From a virus, in the IMG/VR virus record IMGVR_UViG_3300049459_000189, positions 1 through 36,375 of that record: a stretch of DNA of 36,375 bases. One strand, given 5' to 3'. The position numbers were made by a program, and so were the translations under genes. Positions 21,494 through 31,453 of this stretch are shown here, one piece after another (the stretch's first letter is position 1; every line of letters starts with the position of its first letter). The notes under the pieces are model-generated. The model had not been told where the DNA came from, made no database searches, and was given only the letters and a program-made list of their open reading frames with translations.

Positions 21494-21835
21494 ATGTCCA
21501 AGAAATATCTGCTCGCCATCAGCGATGTCGTACACGTTCCGGTCTGGGTCAAGATCGCCGATGGCGAAGGCAAGGAGAAAGACTACAAATTCAGCCTCGT
21601 CTGCAACCGGCTCGGCGCCGAGGATCAGGCCGAGAAGTTCGGCGTGCTGAGCCCGCGCGACTTCCTGATGCAGGAAACCACCGGCTGGTCCGGCCAGCGC
21701 CTGGTGCTCAACGACGACAAGACCCCTGCGGACTTCTGCGAGGACGCCTTCGCGGCCATGCTGGACATCCAGGGCCTGACGATTGTCGCCTTCAACGCCT
21801 ACATGAAGGCCGTCAACGCGGTGGAAAAAACCTAG
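21494..21835 (+). CDS. Tail assembly chaperone (gpG-like)
   Basis: 113 residues with AAAGGAAAG upstream. MSKKYLLAISDVVHVPVWVK is beta-rich, then YKFSLVCNRLGAEDQAEKFG and DDKTPADFCEDAFAAMLDIQ, a compact alpha/beta fold seen in phage tail assembly chaperones. The frame ends ...GAA AAA ACC TAG. Ribosomes that slip back one base in the six-A run at 21825-21830 continue in the -1 frame to 22197, making a 234-residue G-T fusion. In lambda, G and GT bind the tape measure and tube subunits during assembly and are absent from the mature tail. Confidence 0.85.
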   Translation: MSKKYLLAISDVVHVPVWVKIADGEGKEKDYKFSLVCNRLGAEDQAEKFGVLSPRDFLMQETTGWSGQRLVLNDDKTPADFCEDAFAAMLDIQGLTIVAFNAYMKAVNAVEKT

Positions 21836-22197
21836 CCTGGGTCGCGCGGTGCGCTGCGCTCGGGCAGATTGAATCGCCTGTGCAGCGTGACGAGGAGCGG
21901 TCGGAGCTGGATGAGGCGCTAGCCAACTTTGGCCTGATTGCGGTCCAGGCGGACGAGGTGCTGGAGCCACTCTACCTGTGGCCCGAAAACGTCCCAAGCT
22001 GGAATTTGTTCCAGTCGGTCATGACGCAGTGGGTGGTGAGCATGGACGGCGCGGTCGGCCTGCACTACCCCAGCGTCGAGAGCGTGATGAGGATGTGGCG
22101 CATCAAGCCACGCGACCAGCGGCGCAAGTTGAGAGAAATCCAGGTAATGGAGAGGGCCACCCTGAAGGCGTGGCGGGAGCAAAGGGAAAATGGCTGA
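21829..22197 (+). CDS. Frameshift extension of the tail chaperone (gpT-like, DUF1799-like)
   Basis: The -1 frame is open from the slippery run onward (NLAWVARCAALGQIESPVQR, then DEERSELDEALANFGLIAVQ, ...). There is no ATG, and the only possible internal start, GTG at 21880, has no ribosome binding site, so expression as part of a G-T fusion is by far the likeliest. Residues such as LWPENVPSWNLFQSVMTQW match the small DUF1799-type tail proteins known as frameshift products. It overlaps the tape measure start by eight bases. Confidence 0.8.
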   Translation, partial: NLAWVARCAALGQIESPVQRDEERSELDEALANFGLIAVQADEVLEPLYLWPENVPSWNLFQSVMTQWVVSMDGAVGLHYPSVESVMRMWRIKPRDQRRKLREIQVMERATLKAWREQRENG

Positions 22198-25100
22198 AAC
22201 ACGGGTAGTGATCACGGCGCAGGCGAACCAGGCGATTCAGGAGTTTGAGCGCCTGCGTGCCTCCGGTACCGCATCGCTGCAGCAGCTCGGCGCCGGCGCC
22301 ACGCAGCAGTTGGGCCGCACAACGGTGTCGGCCGCGCAGACCGCTGCGGCGCTGCGCCAAGTTCCTGCCCAATTCACCGACATCGTCGTTAGCCTTCAGG
22401 CCGGCCAGGCGCCGTTGACTGTTCTGTTGCAGCAGGGCGGCCAGCTGCGCGATATGTTCGGCAGCGCTGGCGGCGCGGCGCGGGCGCTGGGTGGCTATGT
22501 AGTTGGCTTGGTGAACCCATTCACCCTGGCCGCCGGCGCCGCCGCGGCGCTAGCCTACGCGTACAGCGAGGGCAGCAAGGAGGCGGATGCCTATAACAAG
22601 TCCATCATCATGTCCGGCAACGTGGCCGGCACCACCACGAATCAGCTGGCAGACATGGCGCGCGGCATCGGCGCCAGCGTCGGTACGCAGTCCCAAGCCT
22701 CGGCCGTGCTGGCCTCTCTGGTCGATTCCGGCAAGGTCTCCGTAGACAATCTGAAGAGCTTCGCCCATGCAGCAGTCGCCGCGCAGGACGCTGGCGCGCG
22801 CAGTGCGGAGAAGATGGTGGAAGACTTCGTCGCGCTCGGTAAGGCGCCGGTCGATGCAAGTATTAAACTGAACGAGCAGTATCACTACCTGACCGCGTCG
22901 ACCTACGCGCAGATCAAGGCGCTGCAGGACCAAGGCAAGGAAGACGAAGCTGCCGCACTGGCGCAGCAGACCTGGGCGGCGGCGGCGGAGAAGCGCTCGG
23001 CGGATCTGGTCGCCAGCCTTGGGACCGTGCAGCGGGCTTGGAAGGCGACTGGCGATTTCGCCAAGAGCGCATGGGACAAGTTCCTGGATTTGGGTCGCAA
23101 GGACACCGATACCCAGATTGTGCAGAAATCGGAATCTCGAATTGCCGAACTCCGGAAACAGTTGCCGGTGGCTCAGGATCTCGATCGCGTGTCGCCGCGG
23201 GCCGGCAACGTCAAGGCCATCCAGAATGAAATCACCGCCCAACAGAAACTGATTGATGGCGCCAAGGCTAAAGGCGAGGCTGAACGTTGGAACGCCCAGG
23301 TAATTGCCGACAGCGCCAAGCTGGAGGAGGCTGGCGTCAAATGGAAGCAGGAAGGTGTCAAATACCTGTCCAAGGAAGCGCAGCTGCAAATCGAGCTGAC
23401 CCGCCAGAAGCAGCTCGGCCTTGATGCCGGCGAATCCGACGATGCGATCAACAAGCGCCTGGCAAAGGTGCGACAGAATTACAGTGCGCTGAACAATGCG
23501 GGCATGGCGGCGCTTGAGGCGCAGCGCGCGCTCGATCACGAAATGCTGTCTGGTAACTTGGCTGCGCTCGAAAGCCGGCATAAACAGGGCCTGATCAGCG
23601 ACCAGAAATATTACGCCGACAAGCGCGACATGCAGCTGCAGGATCTGGATGGCGAGGCGCAGGTCATTAAGAAGCAGATCGACCTTGCCGGTGGAAAAGC
23701 CGACCTGAGCGAACGTGCGAAGTATGTTGGCGCGTTGGCCGTCCTGCAGCAGCGCCGGAAAAACCTCATCCAAGATGCCGACGATTCTATCAATGAATCA
23801 TCGGTTGCCGCGACGAAGGCCGTGGCCAACCAAGCCAACGCCTGGACTGCCGCTTCCGCATCCGAGCAGCAGCAATTACAGGATGAAGTGTCGCTCTTCG
23901 GTAAGACGGCGGAGGCGCGCGCGATCGCGGTAGCGCAGATCAAAGTGGATACCGAGGCCCGTCAGCTCCTAGCTACTTGGCAGAAGCAGGGCCATGTCTT
24001 CACCGCGCAAGATATCGCCGACCAGAATGCTGCGACCGAAGCACGCAAGGGAAGTATCGCCGCGATCATGGGTGAACAGCAGGCACGTGCCGGTGCCGAG
24101 CAGCTGCGCGTGGAAAACCAAAAATATGCGATCGATTCCATCAGCGACGATCGTCAGCGTGCGGCCGCACGTCTGGAAGTCGAAGCGGACGTCTGGCGGC
24201 AGCGTATCGCCCTGGCTACCGAAGGTTCAGCTGCGCAGCGCGCATTGCAGTCGCAATTCGATACGTGGTACGCAAATCAGTCGGCCCGTGCCCTGACCGA
24301 AGTGGATCTGACCCGCGCGACCGAAGTGCTGAAGGTCATGGAGTCGGTCGACGCGGCCGCGCGCCAGGCCGCCTCCGGCATGGAGGCGTCGTTTGGCAAG
24401 GTCGGCGCTGCGATCGGGGGCCTGACCACGGCGCTGACCGGTTACGGCGCCGCGCAGGCAGCGATCACCGCGCAACTGGCGGCCGACATCACAAATTCGG
24501 GTGGCAATCAGGCGAAGATCTACAGGGCGCAAAGCCAGGCCGCATCGGCATCGGCCCAGGCGCAGGTCAAGTCGTATGGCGACATGGCCGGCGCCGCGAA
24601 AGGCTTTTTCAAGGAGAACACCGCCGGCTACAAGGTGCTGCAGACCACCGAGAAGGCGTACCGCGCCTACGAGATGGCGCTGGCCCTGGAGTCCATGGCC
24701 AAGAAGATCCTGTTCAAGGAAGGCGAGGTCGCGGCGAACGTCGCGCTGAACGCCACCAAGGTCACCGGCGAGGCCGCCAGCACGGCGGCGTCGACCAGCC
24801 TGGCTGCGACCGAGGCCAGCGCTTGGGGCGTGACCGCAGTCGTCAAAGCGCTTGCGTCGCTGCCGTTCCCGGCGAACCTCGCCGCCGGCGCCGCAACTCT
24901 GGCGGCGGTGATCGCCATCGGCGCAAAGGTAGTCGGGAGTTTCGGTGGCGGCAGCGGCGGTGGCATGACCGCGGCTGACGTGCAGAAGGCCCAGGGCATG
25001 GGGTCGGTTTTCGGTGACAGCAGCGCGAAATCCGATTCTGTTCGTCGCTCGATCGAGATGCTGAAGACGAATTCGGACAGCATGCTGCCGATCAACCAGG

Positions 25101-27250
25101 GCATGCTCACCGCGCTGCAGAACATCGAATCGGCCATGACCGGACTGACGAACCTGGTGGTGCGCACGCCCGGCCTGACCGACGGCACGAACATGAACAT
25201 CAAGGAAGGCACCGTCTCGAAATCTACGGGGGCTTCGGTCGCGGCAGGGGCGCAAGTTGGCTCGATGATTGGGGGATACATCGCCGGCCCGATCGGCATG
25301 GCCATCGGCGCGGTCGGCGGTGCCATCGTCGGCGGCATTAAGAGTATTTGGGGTAAGACGACGCAGTCCATTGTCGATTCCGGCCTGCAGTACGGCGGCA
25401 GCGTACGTAGCCTACAACAGGGCCAGGGCTTCGACCAGTATGCGAGCGTCGATACGACCAAATCGAGTTGGTTCGGCCTGTCCAAGAGCACCAGCAACTC
25501 GATCCAGACGCAGGGCTTGAACGACGAGCTGTCGAAGCAGTTCGGCCTGATTTTCACCAACCTGGAAGGATCGCTGAAGGCCGCCTCCATGGCCATGGGC
25601 GGGACCGCCGACGACGTGATCAAGGTTCTCGATGGCCTGACGCTGGAAAGCACGAAGGTCTCGTTGAAGGGGCTGACAGGCACCGCGCTGACAGACGCGC
25701 TGAATTCGGTTATCTCGAAATCGATGGACGACATTGCCGCGGCGGCGTTCCCGCAGCTCGACCAGTTCCGCAAGGTCGGAGAAGGATACGCCGAGACAGT
25801 GATGCGCATCGCTGGCGACTATGCCAAGCTCGACTCGATCCTGGCCAGCTCCGGCGTTACGTTCGGTGCCACTGGCGCGGCCAGCATCGCCGCGCGCGAA
25901 CGGCTGATCGAACTGTCCGGCGGCATCGATACCTTGGCCAGCCAGACCGCATCGTTCAACCAGGACTTCCTGACGCAGGCCGAGCAGCTGGCGCCGGTGC
26001 AAAAATATGTGACCGACCAGCTGGCCGCCATGGGCCTGGCCAGTGTCACCACGCGCGACCAGTTCAAGGACACCGTGCTCAACCTGGCGAAGTCGGGCGC
26101 CTTGGCCACGGAAGCCGGGGCCCAGCAGTATGCGGCGTTGATCGCACTGGAGGGCGCATTCGCCAAAACCCACGCGGCCACGGTCGACCTGACGAAATCC
26201 GAGCAGGAAATTGCGGATGAGCGCACCGACCTGCAGAACAAGCTCGATGAGCTGACCATGTCGTCCGCCGAGCTGGCCGCCAAGGCGCGCGGCTCGATCG
26301 ATCCATACAACGTGGCCATCTACGACCAGGTGCAGGCCGCGCAGGCTGCGAAGGACGCCTTGGACGCGCAGAAGGTAGCGGCCGATGCCCTGGCCAGCAC
26401 CAACGCCGGGTATGAGAAACAGATCAATGACCTGCTCAAGGCGAATATGACGGCGGCCGAAGTGCGCGCTCTGGAAACGAAGGGGATGGACGAAAGCACC
26501 ATCGCGCTGTACGACCGGCTCGCCGGGCTCAAGGCATCCGCTTCGGCGGAGCAAGCCGCCGCCGAGGTGATCAAACAAGCCCAAACGTCTGCCGCTGCTG
26601 CGACGCAAACCTTTGGCAACGCGCTGGCCGACAGTATGACCAAGGCCCGGGAAGCCGCCAAGGCCTACCGCGCGCTGAACGATACGTTGCTGGTCGGGGA
26701 TTCCTCAACGCTATCGCCGGAGCAAAAATACGTTGAGGCAAAGCGCCAGTTCGAAACTGCCGATTCCAGCAAGTTGGCGGATGCGGAAAAGGTATTTCTG
26801 GATGCATCGAAAGCGTGGTTTGGCGGTAGCGCTGGTTATGCGGCCGATTTCGCAGCTGTATTGAAGCGCAATTCGACTGAGGCGGTGGGGCAGGATGCAT
26901 TGGCGGCGTCGATCCCGGATTTTTGGAAGAGCGTCTTAGCTAGCGGTGCATTGGATGCTCATGAAAATGGCGGAACAGCATCTGGATGGTCTGTAGTAGG
27001 GGAGAAAGGTCCGGAGGTCGTCAATTTCGATCAGCCGACCCGAGTCTATACCGCCAATCAATCACGCCAAATGATGGGCGGTACGATATCGATGCAGGAA
27101 ACCAACGCACTTCTACGTGTCGTTCTGACTGAACTGCGCGCTGATAAAACGCAGCGCGGAGCAGTTGCTGATGCAACCCTGAACATGCTCAGCTCCTTGG
27201 CCAATAGGCTCGACGATACGAAGCGCGTGTTAGCGAAGGCGACCGCATGA
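22190..27250 (+). CDS. Tail tape measure protein
   Basis: 1686 residues, about twice lambda gpH (853). The opening MAETRVVITAQANQAIQEFE and LRQVPAQFTDIVVSLQAGQA, then PLTVLLQQGGQLRDMFGSAG, is the conserved start of lambda-group tape measures. Long helical/coiled-coil stretches follow, with hydrophobic segments near residues 105-128, 895-915 and 1024-1045 that could insert in the host membrane for DNA entry. The C-terminus, HENGGTASGWSVVGEKGPEV then VNFDQPTRVY, is the usual tape-measure end motif. Length sets tail length; at about 0.15 nm per residue this implies a tail near 250 nm. AAAGGGAAA precedes the start. No proteolysis site identified. Confidence 0.95.
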   Translation: MAETRVVITAQANQAIQEFERLRASGTASLQQLGAGATQQLGRTTVSAAQTAAALRQVPAQFTDIVVSLQAGQAPLTVLLQQGGQLRDMFGSAGGAARALGGYVVGLVNPFTLAAGAAAALAYAYSEGSKEADAYNKSIIMSGNVAGTTTNQLADMARGIGASVGTQSQASAVLASLVDSGKVSVDNLKSFAHAAVAAQDAGARSAEKMVEDFVALGKAPVDASIKLNEQYHYLTASTYAQIKALQDQGKEDEAAALAQQTWAAAAEKRSADLVASLGTVQRAWKATGDFAKSAWDKFLDLGRKDTDTQIVQKSESRIAELRKQLPVAQDLDRVSPRAGNVKAIQNEITAQQKLIDGAKAKGEAERWNAQVIADSAKLEEAGVKWKQEGVKYLSKEAQLQIELTRQKQLGLDAGESDDAINKRLAKVRQNYSALNNAGMAALEAQRALDHEMLSGNLAALESRHKQGLISDQKYYADKRDMQLQDLDGEAQVIKKQIDLAGGKADLSERAKYVGALAVLQQRRKNLIQDADDSINESSVAATKAVANQANAWTAASASEQQQLQDEVSLFGKTAEARAIAVAQIKVDTEARQLLATWQKQGHVFTAQDIADQNAATEARKGSIAAIMGEQQARAGAEQLRVENQKYAIDSISDDRQRAAARLEVEADVWRQRIALATEGSAAQRALQSQFDTWYANQSARALTEVDLTRATEVLKVMESVDAAARQAASGMEASFGKVGAAIGGLTTALTGYGAAQAAITAQLAADITNSGGNQAKIYRAQSQAASASAQAQVKSYGDMAGAAKGFFKENTAGYKVLQTTEKAYRAYEMALALESMAKKILFKEGEVAANVALNATKVTGEAASTAASTSLAATEASAWGVTAVVKALASLPFPANLAAGAATLAAVIAIGAKVVGSFGGGSGGGMTAADVQKAQGMGSVFGDSSAKSDSVRRSIEMLKTNSDSMLPINQGMLTALQNIESAMTGLTNLVVRTPGLTDGTNMNIKEGTVSKSTGASVAAGAQVGSMIGGYIAGPIGMAIGAVGGAIVGGIKSIWGKTTQSIVDSGLQYGGSVRSLQQGQGFDQYASVDTTKSSWFGLSKSTSNSIQTQGLNDELSKQFGLIFTNLEGSLKAASMAMGGTADDVIKVLDGLTLESTKVSLKGLTGTALTDALNSVISKSMDDIAAAAFPQLDQFRKVGEGYAETVMRIAGDYAKLDSILASSGVTFGATGAASIAARERLIELSGGIDTLASQTASFNQDFLTQAEQLAPVQKYVTDQLAAMGLASVTTRDQFKDTVLNLAKSGALATEAGAQQYAALIALEGAFAKTHAATVDLTKSEQEIADERTDLQNKLDELTMSSAELAAKARGSIDPYNVAIYDQVQAAQAAKDALDAQKVAADALASTNAGYEKQINDLLKANMTAAEVRALETKGMDESTIALYDRLAGLKASASAEQAAAEVIKQAQTSAAAATQTFGNALADSMTKAREAAKAYRALNDTLLVGDSSTLSPEQKYVEAKRQFETADSSKLADAEKVFLDASKAWFGGSAGYAADFAAVLKRNSTEAVGQDALAASIPDFWKSVLASGALDAHENGGTASGWSVVGEKGPEVVNFDQPTRVYTANQSRQMMGGTISMQETNALLRVVLTELRADKTQRGAVADATLNMLSSLANRLDDTKRVLAKATA

Positions 27251-28761
27251 TCCTGATCGAACTGACTGCGGCCGTCGACGCCGCCGGCACGCTGCGAACC
27301 TTCTATGTGTCGACCGATGGCTTCGTAACCGAGCCTGGCGATATACCTGCTAACGTTGCATTCCTGGCGTGCGTCGACGACCCCGGATCCATTGGATTGC
27401 ATGCGTTTTCGGACGGCCGAACCGGCGGCGCGACGAAGCTGGAAACGGGCGAGATCACGCTGATCAACATCGACGGCCAGCTGGACGATTGGGTCAAGTA
27501 CTCCTTCGACGGCCGTCCGGTGGTGATCCGCAGCGGCACCGGCGGCGCCTATCCCGGATCTTTCCGGATCGTACTCACCGCCACTGTGGAAAGCGTCGAC
27601 TGCACCTGGACGAAAGCCATCATCCAGATCAAGGACAAGCAATTTGTCTTCGACAAGCAAGCTCGGACCGCGCTGTACGGCGGAACGAACGCGCTGCCGA
27701 ACGGCCTGGACGGCGTAGCCGACCTGAAAGGGAAGCCGCGCCCGGTCGCCTATGGCAAGGTATTCAACGTCTCGCCGCCAATGGTCAACACCTCGCGCCT
27801 TATCTGCGAGATAGGCTTGTGCAACTCGGTGGATGCAGTCTACTCCAACGGTGCGGCGCTGACGGCAGGAACCGCTTACACGTCGCAATCCGACATGGAG
27901 ACGAACGCTCCGTCGGCTGGCACATACCGCGCATGGCCGGCCGGCGGCTACTTCCGGCTAGGCAGCTACAGTGCGGAGCAGATCACGGCCGACGTCACCC
28001 AGGGTGCCAACGCGGCGGCGCGCACGGTTGCGCAGGTGCTGCGGGCGCTGGCGACAGACGCGGGACTGACCACGGCGGAGATTTCCACCGCCGACATCAC
28101 CGCTCTCGATGGCCTCAACACCGCCGTTGTCGGCATCTGGATCGACGATGCCGGTACCACGTTCGCGAACGCGATGGACCAGGTGGCGGCCAGTATTGGC
28201 GTCTACTATGGCTTCGACGCCACCGGCGTGCTGCGGATGGGGCGCCTGACCGCGCCCGTCGGTGTAGCCAAGGCGACCCTCTCGGACTTCGACATCCTGG
28301 ACGGGATCGAGCGCCGCGCACCGAAGGACAACGGAATACCTGTCTGTGGCGTGACCGTGAACTACGCGAAGAACTACACCGTGCAGACATCCGGCCTGGC
28401 TGGATCGGCGTCGGCGCGCGAGCCGTTTGTCAGCGAAGAGTTCCGCGCCTCGAACGCGGCGGACCTGTCAATCAAAAACCAATGGCTGCTGTCGGACACG
28501 ATGTCCGTCGACACGCTGCTGACAGCCGTGGCAGATGCGGACGCGGAGGCGGCGCGGTTGCTCGCCCTCTACAAGGTGCGCCGGGACGTATTCGACATCC
28601 CAGCCGATCTTTCATTCCTCACCGCCGCCGGTCTGTGGATGCTGGACCTGGTCGCCGTGAACTATCCGCGCTACGACTTGCAAACGGGCCGCCTGTTTCG
28701 CATCATCGGCATCGCGCCGAATCTGTCGAGCAACAAAGTGACTCTCACGATCTGGGGCTGA
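27247..28761 (+). CDS. Tail tip / baseplate protein
   Basis: 504 residues, overlapping the tape measure stop by four bases. LIELTAAVDAAGTLRTFYVS, GEITLINIDGQLDDWVKYSF, LYGGTNALPNGLDGVADLKG and KPRPVAYGKVFNVSPPMVN are landmarks of a conserved phage tail protein that follows the tape measure in many Burkholderiales and Pseudomonas prophages. The second half (TFANAMDQVAASIGVYYGF, then LTIWG at the end) is beta-rich like hub domains. It probably forms part of the tail-tip complex that plugs the tube. Exact equivalence to lambda M, L or J is uncertain. Confidence 0.75.
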   Translation: MILIELTAAVDAAGTLRTFYVSTDGFVTEPGDIPANVAFLACVDDPGSIGLHAFSDGRTGGATKLETGEITLINIDGQLDDWVKYSFDGRPVVIRSGTGGAYPGSFRIVLTATVESVDCTWTKAIIQIKDKQFVFDKQARTALYGGTNALPNGLDGVADLKGKPRPVAYGKVFNVSPPMVNTSRLICEIGLCNSVDAVYSNGAALTAGTAYTSQSDMETNAPSAGTYRAWPAGGYFRLGSYSAEQITADVTQGANAAARTVAQVLRALATDAGLTTAEISTADITALDGLNTAVVGIWIDDAGTTFANAMDQVAASIGVYYGFDATGVLRMGRLTAPVGVAKATLSDFDILDGIERRAPKDNGIPVCGVTVNYAKNYTVQTSGLAGSASAREPFVSEEFRASNAADLSIKNQWLLSDTMSVDTLLTAVADADAEAARLLALYKVRRDVFDIPADLSFLTAAGLWMLDLVAVNYPRYDLQTGRLFRIIGIAPNLSSNKVTLTIWG

Positions 28762-28764
28762 TGA

Positions 28765-29622
28765 ATGGCAAATTGTATGTTGGGCTTTCCGAATCGGACC
28801 GACGCTGCGGTATTGAGCGGTGGTTCCTGGGCTGCGACCTTGCCGCTATCAAATTTGCAGAGTCGGGTAATTGGTAAAGTCGCGCGCAGTGTCAATACAG
28901 CACCGGCCAGCACCAAGTTCGACATCGACCTCGGCGCCGGAACAAAAAATCAGGCGCTGAGCTTGCGCAACCACAACATCACACTGGCTGGCATCTATCG
29001 GATCATGGCATCGGCATCGCCGTCGTTCGCGGTGCTCTCGTACGATTCTGGCTGGCTCGACGTCTGGCCCGTGGTCTACCCATGGGGAACTCTGGAGTGG
29101 GAGGACGATAATTTCTGGAGCGGAAAATACACCGTCGAGCAGACGCAGGGCTACACCACCGAGTTGGATCACATACTGCCAATTCTAAAAGTGGCGCGGT
29201 ACTGGCGCGTCGAAATCAGCGACCCTACCAATCCCGATGGTTACCTGCAGATCGGCAGGCTCTTCATCGGGCCGGTCTGGCAGCCCAAGCTCAACATGAG
29301 TTATGGCGCTTCGATCGCATGGGAGACGAAGACCGGTGTCCAGGAAGCGATTGGTGGTGCCGAATATTTCCAGCAGCGCACGCCGTACCGCGTCGCCAAG
29401 TTTGCACTCAACTGGATGGATCAGGATGAGGCATTCTCCCAGGCCTTCGAATTGCAGCGACGCGCTGGCGTCGATCAGGAGGTGCTGTTCGTTCATGACC
29501 CTGCCGACACCGTACACGCGCTGCGCCGGCGCTTCCTCGCGCGCATACGTACGCTGAGTTCAATCGAATACCCCTATTGCAATATCAACAGCGCAGCATT
29601 TGAAGTGAAGGAACTCCTGTAA
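28765..29622 (+). CDS. Tail tip protein, unknown, galactose-binding-like N-terminal region
   Basis: 285 residues beginning MANCMLGFPNRTDAAVLSGG, SWAATLPLSNLQSRVIGKVA. The N-terminal ~150 residues (STKFDIDLGAGTKNQALSLR, NHNITLAGIYRI, ARYWRVEISDP) fit a jelly-roll discoidin/galactose-binding-like fold. The C-terminus has AFELQRRAGVDQEVLFVHDP. This protein commonly follows the previous one in related prophages. A role in the distal tail and host-surface contact is inferred from fold and position only. Confidence 0.7.
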   Translation: MANCMLGFPNRTDAAVLSGGSWAATLPLSNLQSRVIGKVARSVNTAPASTKFDIDLGAGTKNQALSLRNHNITLAGIYRIMASASPSFAVLSYDSGWLDVWPVVYPWGTLEWEDDNFWSGKYTVEQTQGYTTELDHILPILKVARYWRVEISDPTNPDGYLQIGRLFIGPVWQPKLNMSYGASIAWETKTGVQEAIGGAEYFQQRTPYRVAKFALNWMDQDEAFSQAFELQRRAGVDQEVLFVHDPADTVHALRRRFLARIRTLSSIEYPYCNINSAAFEVKELL

Positions 29623-31451
29623 TGACCCAAGTCATAGTCAATGGCAATACCTATTCGGATGATGGATCGACGCCAAAGGATATGCAGGCCGGCGGCTTCC
29701 GGACCCATCTACTCCCGATGGTTAGCGATACGATGGTGGATACGGCGGCGAAGGTTGCTGCTGCGGCCCATCAAGTTGAACTAGCGGAGGACGCCGCTGC
29801 CGCTGCCGCCGTCTCCGCGTCGACGGCTGTTTCCGGCCCTGGCTCGAACGGCACGTCGACGACGTCGCTGACCGTTGGCCTCGGCGCGCAGTCGCTGACA
29901 ATCCAGACGGGCAAGACACTTTCGCCTGGTATGCCGTGCACGATCGCCAGCACCGCGTCACCGCGTAACTGGATGAACGGATCGATCGATTCCTATAATT
30001 CGGGCACTGGCGCGCTGCAGGTCTACGTCACGAACATCGGGCTGGTGACGCCTGGAACTTTCCCGACCTTGTCCGCCTGGACGGTCTCCCTGTCTGGCCC
30101 CGCGGCCCAGACAGGCGTGCTCAACGAGCAAAAGGGCGGCGCAATCGCGTCGGCCTCCACCGTCAACCTCGACACCGCCACAGGCAATTACCTGCACCTG
30201 ACCGGCAGCGTCACCGTAACGGCTGTGACCCTCGCACAGGGTGCGGAACGTGAGATCACGCTCGACGCCGCGCCGTTGTTCACCAACGGAGCGAACCTGA
30301 TCCTGCCAACAGGAGCGAACGTTCAGGGCGCTGCAGGGGACGTTGTCGTGTTTCGCGGCGAGGGTAGTAGCGTGGTACGGGTCACCAGTTGGACGCGCGC
30401 AAACGGACAAGCTTTGGCCGTAGCCGCACAACCGTCATTCCGTGTCAGCCGATCGCTGACGTCTTCCGGCACCTTTACCGCTCCCACGACCGGATGGCTG
30501 CGTATTACGCACAGCGGTGCGTCGGGAAATGGAGGTGCAGCGCTCGGTTCTACAGGGGTGCACTCGGTAGCTGCCTCTGGCGGCGCCACGGGCGGCCTAT
30601 GCGTGAAGACGGTTTGGGCACAGGCCGGCGACGTATTCACTGCGACGTTGGCAGCTGGCGGCACAGCAATCAGCATCAGCGCGCCCGGCACTGTACAGCA
30701 GGGTAACGCTGGCGGAAATTCTTCGGTGACCGGACCTGGTGGACTGAATATGGTGGCGAATGGCGGGCAGGGTGGCAAGGCCACCATTGTTACTAGTGGT
30801 GCGGCAGTCGCTGCAGCTGCAGTTGGTGGTACGGCAAGCGGCGGGGATCTCAATTTCTCCGGAGGTGGCTCCGGCATTGCAACATCCGGGACGGCTCTAT
30901 CGAGTATGGCCGCCACAGGTGGGGGAGCTATCCCTTGGGGAGGCGTGGGATATTCCAGTGGCGCCGCTACGGCTGCCAATTCGTCTTTCTCAATGGCTGC
31001 AACCGGCGGAGCTGGCGTAGGCGGTGGGTCCGGATCAGCTACAGGCGCTTCGGCGGTTTCCGCCGGCGGAGGATCCGCTTCGGCTTCAGCGGCTTCCATC
31101 ACAACGTCGGGTACTCCGGGCGCCGCAGAAATTACCAACTCAACGCCCTTGCTGCTCAATGGTCAGGGCGGAGGCACCGGATCGGCTGTGAGCTCAGGCG
31201 CAGGGGGTAATGGCGCCGGCTCGGGAGCGGCATATTATCCATCCATGAGTTCGAGTTCAATCTCTAGCGGAACCGGTGGTGTGCTAGCTGGCACCGGCGG
31301 TGTGGTGGGGTATGGGGCATCAGGTTCATTGACAGCATCGGTCAGCACGCTCGGAGGGGCAGTCGGCGGCGTGGCGATGAGCACCACATCAACAGGGACG
31401 GTTGCCGTCAGTGCCGGCGCAAATGCAGTTGCAATTTTTGAATGGAACTGA
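29622..31451 (+). CDS. Glycine-rich tail fibre / adhesin
   Basis: 609 residues, its ATG sharing an A with the previous stop. The first ~60 residues (MTQVIVNGNTYSDDGSTPKD, GGFRTHLLPMVSDTMVD) form the virion-attachment part, followed by an Ala-rich coiled coil and beta repeats. From ~residue 285 onward the chain is extraordinarily rich in Gly, Ser, Ala and Thr, with many GG, GGG and SGGG steps (GGGSGSATGASAVSAGGGSA). Long glycine-rich strands of this type form polyglycine-II sandwiches in adhesins such as S16 gp38, and their variable loops contact the receptor. It is probably the tail-tip receptor-binding protein, independent of the tailspike near the portal. Confidence 0.75.
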   Translation: MTQVIVNGNTYSDDGSTPKDMQAGGFRTHLLPMVSDTMVDTAAKVAAAAHQVELAEDAAAAAAVSASTAVSGPGSNGTSTTSLTVGLGAQSLTIQTGKTLSPGMPCTIASTASPRNWMNGSIDSYNSGTGALQVYVTNIGLVTPGTFPTLSAWTVSLSGPAAQTGVLNEQKGGAIASASTVNLDTATGNYLHLTGSVTVTAVTLAQGAEREITLDAAPLFTNGANLILPTGANVQGAAGDVVVFRGEGSSVVRVTSWTRANGQALAVAAQPSFRVSRSLTSSGTFTAPTTGWLRITHSGASGNGGAALGSTGVHSVAASGGATGGLCVKTVWAQAGDVFTATLAAGGTAISISAPGTVQQGNAGGNSSVTGPGGLNMVANGGQGGKATIVTSGAAVAAAAVGGTASGGDLNFSGGGSGIATSGTALSSMAATGGGAIPWGGVGYSSGAATAANSSFSMAATGGAGVGGGSGSATGASAVSAGGGSASASAASITTSGTPGAAEITNSTPLLLNGQGGGTGSAVSSGAGGNGAGSGAAYYPSMSSSSISSGTGGVLAGTGGVVGYGASGSLTASVSTLGGAVGGVAMSTTSTGTVAVSAGANAVAIFEWN

Positions 31452-31453
31452 CC

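Noticed and set aside
21825-21831. Canonical A-AAA-AAC slippery heptamer
   Set aside because: The reading phase is GAA AAA ACC, so the heptamer is not in the standard phase; slippage on the A-run is still likely and is reported as such.
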